A stretch of DNA of 12,049 nucleotides from assembly GCA_946479055.1 (NCBI GenBank), contig CAMLEX010000066.1:1-12049 (forward strand), written 5' to 3'. This document shows positions 7,664 to 12,049 of the stretch, piece after piece; positions within the stretch are counted from its first letter, which is position 1; each line of letters opens with the position of its first letter. Source of the DNA: an uncultured Bacteroidota bacterium (GTDB lineage Bacteria > Bacteroidota > Bacteroidia > Chitinophagales > Chitinophagaceae). Made by a program: the position numbers and the translations under genes. Below the pieces are notes generated by a model. The model searched no databases. It saw nothing but the letters and a program-made list of their open reading frames with translations, and had not been told where the DNA came from.

Positions 7664-9145
7664 TTACTTCGTTAACAGATGACGAACATCTGATATTTTT
7701 AAAATACTATCTGTGATATCGTTTGTAATATTCAGTACCGGTTGAGGATACACTCCCATCCAAAAGATCAAAACAACAATTGCTCCCAGCGCTAATTTCT
7801 CATTCAAATTGATATCCTGCGCTGTTGCCGTTAATGCAACTGTATCTCCATAAAAAACCTTACGGATCAAATTCAATGTATAGATAGCTGCGAGGATAAT
7901 ACAAATGCCAGCTAATACTGTAAACCAAACATTATATTTTGTAACATCAGAACCAAAAATGCCACTGAACATTAAAAATTCACCGACAAAAGCATTTGTA
8001 AGCGGCAAAGCAATATTTGCTAATGCAATAATCACAAAGAGTATGGCCATTGCCGGAGCTTTTTGCGCAAGCCCACCCAATTCAGAAAGTTTTCTTGTTC
8101 CAAATTGTCTTTCTATCAGTTCTACTACAATCCACAATCCGATGATATTGATACCATGATTGAACATCTGTATCATAACCCCCTGCAAGCTTAGCTTGTC
8201 CTCAGAGAAGATAGCAACGCACATCAGACCGATGTGGGCAATGGAAGAATAAGCGACCAATCTTTTTATATCGTCTTGTTTTATGGCGATTAAAGAAGCA
8301 TAGATCATACCTATTACAGCCATTGAAGATGCAACATCACCCCAGGAATAGGAAGCGATTGGAAGAACGGGCAAAAGCCAGCGGATAACTCCAAGTACTC
8401 CCATTTTTACCATTACGCCGCTAAGCACCATTGTTGTAGCGGTAGGTGATTGCTCATAGGTATCAGGTTGCCAGGTATGAAATGGAAAGATTGGCATTTT
8501 GACTGCAAAGGCGATAAAGAATAACCAGAATAACCATGTTTGATCTTTTGCCTGGAGAGCAGCACCCGTCTTATAAAAAGATTCAATACTAAATGAATGA
8601 TCTGGCGTTTGGGAGTACACATACAAAATGCCGATCAGCATCAATAAAGAACCAAGGAATGTATAAACGAAGAATTTAAAAGTAACAGCAATCCTTTTTT
8701 CACCACCCCATTGTGAACAGAGAAAATAAACAGGTATTAATGCCAGTTCCCAGAAGAAATAAAATAATAGCGCATCCATTGCCAGGAATACTCCCATCAT
8801 ACCCGCTTGTGACAAAAGCATCAATGCGAAAAAATTATTCGCTTTTTTATACGACGAATTCCAGGTGGAAAGAAAAATAAGCGGGAAAGCGACAGCATTC
8901 AGCAAACAAAGCATTTGCCCCATGCCATCCAGTTTTACGGAAAAACTACTTCCTAAAGTGGACATCCATGCTGACTGATGTGCCAGGTTTTTTGCATCAT
9001 TTAATACAGTCAGGCCCAGCAATGATACCACCAATACCGCTATCGATGCAAACAAAGCCCATGAACGTACCGCCTTTTCATTTTTGAAAAAGAATGCAGC
9101 CAGCCCGGTCAGCAATGGAATTAATATTAATAAAACTGCGATCAT
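7664..9145 (-). CDS. nuoM: NADH-quinone oxidoreductase subunit M
   Basis: NuoM is the middle antiporter-like, proton-translocating subunit of complex I, between NuoN and NuoL in the inner-membrane arm. The 493-residue protein has about 14 hydrophobic helices. Key features are FFWELALIPVYFL (130-142) with E133 (E. coli E144), AVKMPIFPFHTWQPDTY (214-230) with K216 (E. coli K234), VMVKMG with K247 (E. coli K265), and AFVGEFLMFSG (385-395) with E389, the helix-12 Glu that distinguishes M from L and N. KRLVAYSSIAHIGLM (294-308) and the HGINIIGLW segment are also conserved. An SD-like purine stretch, AAAAGGGTGGG, lies a few bases before the ATG, unusually strong for this phylum. The spacer from nuoL is 115 bp, and nuoN follows after 7 nt. 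Confidence 0.97.
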   Translation of the reverse strand: MIAVLLILIPLLTGLAAFFFKNEKAVRSWALFASIAVLVVSLLGLTVLNDAKNLAHQSAWMSTLGSSFSVKLDGMGQMLCLLNAVAFPLIFLSTWNSSYKKANNFFALMLLSQAGMMGVFLAMDALLFYFFWELALIPVYFLCSQWGGEKRIAVTFKFFVYTFLGSLLMLIGILYVYSQTPDHSFSIESFYKTGAALQAKDQTWLFWLFFIAFAVKMPIFPFHTWQPDTYEQSPTATTMVLSGVMVKMGVLGVIRWLLPVLPIASYSWGDVASSMAVIGMIYASLIAIKQDDIKRLVAYSSIAHIGLMCVAIFSEDKLSLQGVMIQMFNHGINIIGLWIVVELIERQFGTRKLSELGGLAQKAPAMAILFVIIALANIALPLTNAFVGEFLMFSGIFGSDVTKYNVWFTVLAGICIILAAIYTLNLIRKVFYGDTVALTATAQDINLNEKLALGAIVVLIFWMGVYPQPVLNITNDITDSILKISDVRHLLTK

Positions 9146-9225
9146 AAGCCCACCCTTTTACAAAGGATATATTTATTTGTTGTTATTTAAAATCAACCCA
9201 ACTCCAACACACTTTCATTGCTTAC

Positions 9226-9257
9226 CTCTTTTGTCTCTTTATCTCTTTTGATCTCTT
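9226..9257. repeat. short imperfect CTCTT-type repeat after nuoL
   Basis: Four copies of CTCTT (plus strand; AAGAG in the mRNA sense) start at 9226, 9235, 9243 and 9253, spaced 8-10 nt apart with T/G/A filler. On the minus strand this reads as units like AAAGAGAT and AAAGAGAC, beginning about 3 nt after the nuoL stop. The spacing is not constant at 7, so it differs from the other three spacer arrays. The rest of the 115-bp spacer shows nothing I recognise. Confidence 0.5.
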
Positions 9258-9260
9258 AGC

Positions 9261-11162
9261 CTACTTTCTAACAAAAAATTGAAATACAAAAAACAATAAC
9301 ATGCCCAACACCATCAGCAATACATAGCTGCCTACCTGGCCACTTTGCAAGAACCTCAATTGACGACTACTATAATTTACCAGCCTACCTACACCATTCA
9401 CTATACCGTCAACCACTGATTTTTCAAATATATTTTTAAAAAATACACCCAGTTTATCCAGGGGTTGTACAATTATTTTATCATAGGCCTCATCCACATA
9501 CCATTTATCAGCCAATACCTTTCCAAATCCTGATGCTTCTTCTGTATCAGGTTTTTTACTGAATCTGCTCCAGGCAAAAAGGATGGTACTAACAATTAAA
9601 GCAGTTGAAACGCCCGTCAGCATCCACTCGGTAGAATGAGAAACCTCGTGAGCTTCTAAAATTTTATTGGAGCCTGCAAAAACAGGCGCTAAAAATTCTC
9701 TCAATGAATGTGCACCATGCATGATGAACTCTGGTACACCTACATAACCGCCGACAATAGAAAGAATAGCCAGTATGATCAATGGAATAGTTATAGCCGC
9801 CGGGCTTTCATGTAAATGATGTTCCTGCTCATGTGTACCACGAAAAGATCCCTTGAATGTAGTAACATATAAACGGAACATATAAAAAGCAGTAAGCAAT
9901 GCAGTTCCTAATCCGATAGCATATATGATAGGAGATTTCGCAAATGCTCCGGCTAATATTTCATCTTTAGAAAAGAAACCTGATAAACCCGGTATACCAG
10001 CAATAGCCAGGCAACCGACGAGGAATGTCCAGTTGGTTGTCTTCATGTATTTACTCAATCCGCCCATCTTTCGTATATCCTGTTCACCACCCATCGCATG
10101 AATAACACTACCACTGCCCAGGAATAATAAAGCTTTGAAGAAAGCATGTGTCATTACATGAAAAACAGCAGCGACATAAGAACCTGTTCCCAATGCCAGG
10201 AACATATAACCCAACTGGCTTACCGTAGAATAAGCCAATACCTTTTTAATATCATTTTGCTTTAATGCTATTGTGGCAGCTACTAATGCTGTGGCTAATC
10301 CTATATAGGCTACCACATTCATAGTGAACGGAGACATCGAATATAAAATATTACTCCTGGCGATCATATAAATACCCGCCGTCACCATCGTGGCAGCATG
10401 TATTAAAGCGGAAACAGGTGTGGGGCCCGCCATTGCATCAGGCAACCAGGTATATAAAGGTATTTGCGCACTCTTACCGGTAGCGCCGATAAATAATAAT
10501 AAAGTGATAATGGTAATATCTGCACCGCTCAACTTAGATACATTGGCGAATACATCGCCGTAAGAAACAGAATCCAACCTGTTGATCAACCAGAAAATGG
10601 CGATCAGAAATGCAAGATCACCGATGCGGTTCATGATAAAAGCTTTGTTAGCAGCTTTATTATACTCTGTATTTTTAAACCAGTAGCCGATCAATAAATA
10701 AGAACACAGCCCTACTCCTTCCCAACCAATGAACATGATTACATAGTTGGCTCCCATAACCAGCAGCAACATAGAGAAAACGAACAAATTCAAATACGAA
10801 AAATATCTTCCGAAATGTTCTGTCTTTTCTTCATGCATATAGGAAGTAGAATACACATGAATCAAAAACCCTACACCAGTAATGATCAAAAGAAAGATAG
10901 AAGAAAGCTGATCTATTTGAAAAGCGAATGGGATAGAAAGTTTGCCGACAGTTATAAAATTAAAATAGCTGGCTACATGAATATTGCCGTCTTTCACCTG
11001 CATAAACACCCATACACTGATAAGGAACGAGGCCAGCACGGTGCCACTTCCGATAATTCCTATCAATCCTTTTGACAAATGTTTCCGGCCAAGCCCATTG
11101 ATAAGAAAACCTATCAGCGGCAGCAGCGGAATCAGATAAACCAAGTCTAATGCGTTCTTCAT
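9261..11162 (-). CDS. nuoL: NADH-quinone oxidoreductase subunit L
   Basis: NuoL is the distal antiporter-like pumping subunit of complex I, with a long lateral helix lying along subunits M and N. The 633-residue protein has the motif GWEGVGLCSYLLIGYW (146-161) with E148 (E. coli E144). It also has GATGKSAQIPLYTWLPDAM (226-244) with K230, SALIHAATMVTAGIYMIAR (251-269) with H255, FHVMTHAFFKALLFLGSGS (334-352) with K343, and GLSGFFSKDEIL (392-403) with K399. All expected proton-path residues are therefore present. The C-terminal part (about 545-633) carries the amphipathic region and the final anchoring helix, so the lateral arm is complete. The length is near that of E. coli NuoL (613). The start MKNALDLVYLIPLLPLIGFL is typical. 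It lies 75 bp after nuoK, and that spacer is mostly a heptamer repeat. Confidence 0.98.
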   Translation of the reverse strand: MKNALDLVYLIPLLPLIGFLINGLGRKHLSKGLIGIIGSGTVLASFLISVWVFMQVKDGNIHVASYFNFITVGKLSIPFAFQIDQLSSIFLLIITGVGFLIHVYSTSYMHEEKTEHFGRYFSYLNLFVFSMLLLVMGANYVIMFIGWEGVGLCSYLLIGYWFKNTEYNKAANKAFIMNRIGDLAFLIAIFWLINRLDSVSYGDVFANVSKLSGADITIITLLLFIGATGKSAQIPLYTWLPDAMAGPTPVSALIHAATMVTAGIYMIARSNILYSMSPFTMNVVAYIGLATALVAATIALKQNDIKKVLAYSTVSQLGYMFLALGTGSYVAAVFHVMTHAFFKALLFLGSGSVIHAMGGEQDIRKMGGLSKYMKTTNWTFLVGCLAIAGIPGLSGFFSKDEILAGAFAKSPIIYAIGLGTALLTAFYMFRLYVTTFKGSFRGTHEQEHHLHESPAAITIPLIILAILSIVGGYVGVPEFIMHGAHSLREFLAPVFAGSNKILEAHEVSHSTEWMLTGVSTALIVSTILFAWSRFSKKPDTEEASGFGKVLADKWYVDEAYDKIIVQPLDKLGVFFKNIFEKSVVDGIVNGVGRLVNYSSRQLRFLQSGQVGSYVLLMVLGMLLFFVFQFFVRK

Positions 11163-11171
11163 AAAGCCCTG

Positions 11172-11234
11172 TTACGAAGTACGAGGTCAGAAGTACGAGG
11201 TACGACATTCGTACTTCGTAGTCCGTATTCGCAC
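11172..11234. repeat. nine-unit heptamer repeat array between nuoK and nuoL
   Basis: Nine 7-bp units run end to end for 63 nt without indels. On the minus strand the distal units resemble CTCGTAC and the proximal ones TACGAAG, so the orientation flips near 11207. This gives a 12-bp inverted repeat (arms 11194-11205 and 11209-11220, 3-nt centre, one imperfect pair). The array starts 3 nt after the nuoK stop and ends 9 nt before the nuoL start, so it makes up nearly the whole spacer. No U-run follows. Confidence 0.85.
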
Positions 11235-11237
11235 TTT

Positions 11238-11567
11238 TTAGTGTTTTAACCTGTTCAAAAAATTTACATCCACTGAATGAATGTTTCTGTACATCATAAC
11301 AATAATAGCCAGTCCCACACTTACTTCCGCTGCCGCTACCACCATAATGAAGAATACAAACAATTGTCCATCCGTCCCTGCTGTTGGATTGACGGCAACG
11401 CCATTTAAATGGTGCATTTTTGAAAATGCTACCAATAATAGATTCACCGCATTCAGCATCAGTTCTATACACATAAAAATGATGATCGCATTGCGGCGTG
11501 TCAATACACCCACAATCCCGATGCAGAATAACGCAATAGACAGAAATATGTAATAATTTATTGGCAT
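11238..11567 (-). CDS. nuoK: NADH-quinone oxidoreductase subunit K
   Basis: NuoK is a small three-helix membrane subunit of complex I that links the quinone-side channel to the antiporter-like subunits. The 109-residue protein has helices at about 4-22, 28-49 and 67-92. E35, in [16 protein letters not shown] (31-46), and E81, in [15 protein letters not shown] (76-90), match the two essential glutamates (E36 and E72 in E. coli NuoK). A His/Gly-rich loop (51-66) between helices 2 and 3 is somewhat longer than in E. coli (100 residues in total). The start [14 protein letters not shown] fits the family. It lies 83 bp after nuoJ and 75 bp before nuoL, both spacers being repeat arrays. Confidence 0.97.
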   Translation of the reverse strand: MPINYYIFLSIALFCIGIVGVLTRRNAIIIFMCIELMLNAVNLLLVAFSKMHHLNGVAVNPTAGTDGQLFVFFIMVVAAAEVSVGLAIIVMMYRNIHSVDVNFLNRLKH

Positions 11568-11577
11568 ATAATAAAGC

Positions 11578-11647
11578 TTTGAGCTACGAGCCGCGAGCGT
11601 CGAGCCAGAGTCTGATGCTCACAGCTCATAGCTATCAGCTCGCAGCT
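11578..11647. repeat. ten-unit heptamer repeat array between nuoJ and nuoK
   Basis: Ten 7-bp units in strict register cover 70 nt. On the plus strand the first four end in GAGC (e.g. TACGAGC) and the last four end in AGCT (e.g. CATAGCT). The array is an imperfect palindrome centred on 11611: the GAGC blocks at 11581, 11595 and 11602 face GCTC blocks at 11638, 11624 and 11617, and AAAGCT at 11573-11578 faces AGCTTT at 11644-11649. It starts within 3 nt of the nuoJ stop and ends about 10 nt before nuoK. Confidence 0.85.
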
Positions 11648-11650
11648 TTC

Positions 11651-12049
11651 CTATTCTTTCTTCCCTATCACCACCGCACCTACCATAGCACTTAAAAATA
11701 AAATACTGCTTATCTCAAATGGTACAACGTAAGTACTGAACAACTCTTTACCAAGATTTTTAATTAACCCGATATCTCCTGTTTTCACTTGTGCCACCTG
11801 GCCTTTTAACTCGCTGTTACGCAATGCAGCCACAAGGATCAGCAATAAACAACCTCCGGATAAAGCGCCGGCAAATTTTAACCAGCGGTTCTTTTGCGGT
11901 TCTGTTTCTTTATTCAGGTTCATCAGCATGATCACGAACAGGAACAACACCATAATAGCGCCTGCATATACAATAATATTTACAATAGCAAGGAATTGGG
12001 CATTCAGTAATATATAATGTCCTGAAATGGCGAAGAACGTAACAATCAG
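11651..12049 (-). CDS. nuoJ: NADH-quinone oxidoreductase subunit J, 5' end cut by the window
   Basis: NuoJ is a five-helix membrane subunit of complex I; its third helix takes part in the conformational coupling between quinone reduction and proton pumping. The reading frame is open through the right edge, giving 132 residues. The visible part begins in helix 2 (LIVTFFAISGHYILLNAQFL) and contains the family hallmark VNIIVYAGAIMVLFLFVIML (24-43). It then shows a charged cytoplasmic stretch and two more helices (about 58-75 and 108-128), ending VVIGKKE. An internal Met at 11953 falls in the middle of helix 3 and cannot be the true start; roughly the first 30-40 residues lie outside the window. 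It is upstream of nuoK in the nuoJKLMN order. Confidence 0.95.
   Translation of the reverse strand: MIVTFFAISGHYILLNAQFLAIVNIIVYAGAIMVLFLFVIMLMNLNKETEPQKNRWLKFAGALSGGCLLLILVAALRNSELKGQVAQVKTGDIGLIKNLGKELFSTYVVPFEISSILFLSAMVGAVVIGKKE

Noticed and set aside
10960..11472. 170-codon open frame on the minus strand spanning nuoK, the spacer and the start of nuoL
   Set aside because: It is out of frame with two certain complex I genes, crosses the heptamer array, and its protein looks like low-complexity frame-shifted sequence with no recognisable domain.
11172..11647. The nuo spacer arrays as CRISPR repeats or mobile-element ends
   Set aside because: Units are 7 bp, degenerate and contiguous with no spacers, no cas or transposase genes are nearby, and no target duplications are visible.
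11651..11953. NuoJ starting at the Met at 11953
   Set aside because: The frame stays open to the window edge and the upstream 32 codons encode the conserved helix 2 and YAGAIM motif, so this Met is internal.

Overview
The window is a gene-dense segment of a Bacteroidota chromosome, most likely a Chitinophagaceae-type member. The grounds are recognition of protein sequence: a TonB starting MEANKILSAD with the ending AYRKQPITF typical of the phylum, an exbB-exbD-exbD-tonB layout, Bacteroidota-style complex I subunits, moderate-to-low GC and few strong Shine-Dalgarno sites. The family-level placement is inference. Every gene I can support lies on the minus strand, so transcription runs from high to low coordinates.

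In transcription order, the right half (12049 down to 6286) is the distal end of a nuo operon: nuoJ (5' end cut by the window edge), nuoK, nuoL, nuoM and nuoN. These are membrane-arm subunits of the proton-pumping NADH:quinone oxidoreductase (complex I). The key intramembrane Glu, Lys and His residues are present in K, L, M and N. Next comes a MacB/FtsX-type ABC transporter permease (6104-4827) with no ATPase gene beside it. Then follows a TonB energising module: an ExbB/TolQ-type proton channel protein (4632-3772), two different ExbD proteins (3710-3057 and 3012-2392) and TonB (2332-1508). A clear intrinsic terminator at about 1451-1490 closes this module. Last is mnmE, the tRNA wobble-uridine GTPase, which lacks only its last few residues at the left edge.

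Functionally, complex I builds the proton-motive force, and the ExbB-ExbD-TonB motor spends it to power outer-membrane TonB-dependent transporters. The permease and MnmE are not obviously linked to either.

The most unusual material is in the spacers of the nuo genes. Three spacers (after nuoJ, nuoK and nuoN) carry arrays of degenerate 7-bp units in strict register. Each array uses a different core sequence, starts within about 3 nt of the upstream stop codon, and contains a palindrome where the unit orientation flips. A fourth spacer (after nuoL) has a looser AAAGAGA-type repeat. The shared architecture with unrelated unit sequences is not explained by the genes. No mobile elements, tRNA or rRNA genes, or CRISPR arrays were seen. 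No stretch longer than 300 bases lacks a gene.
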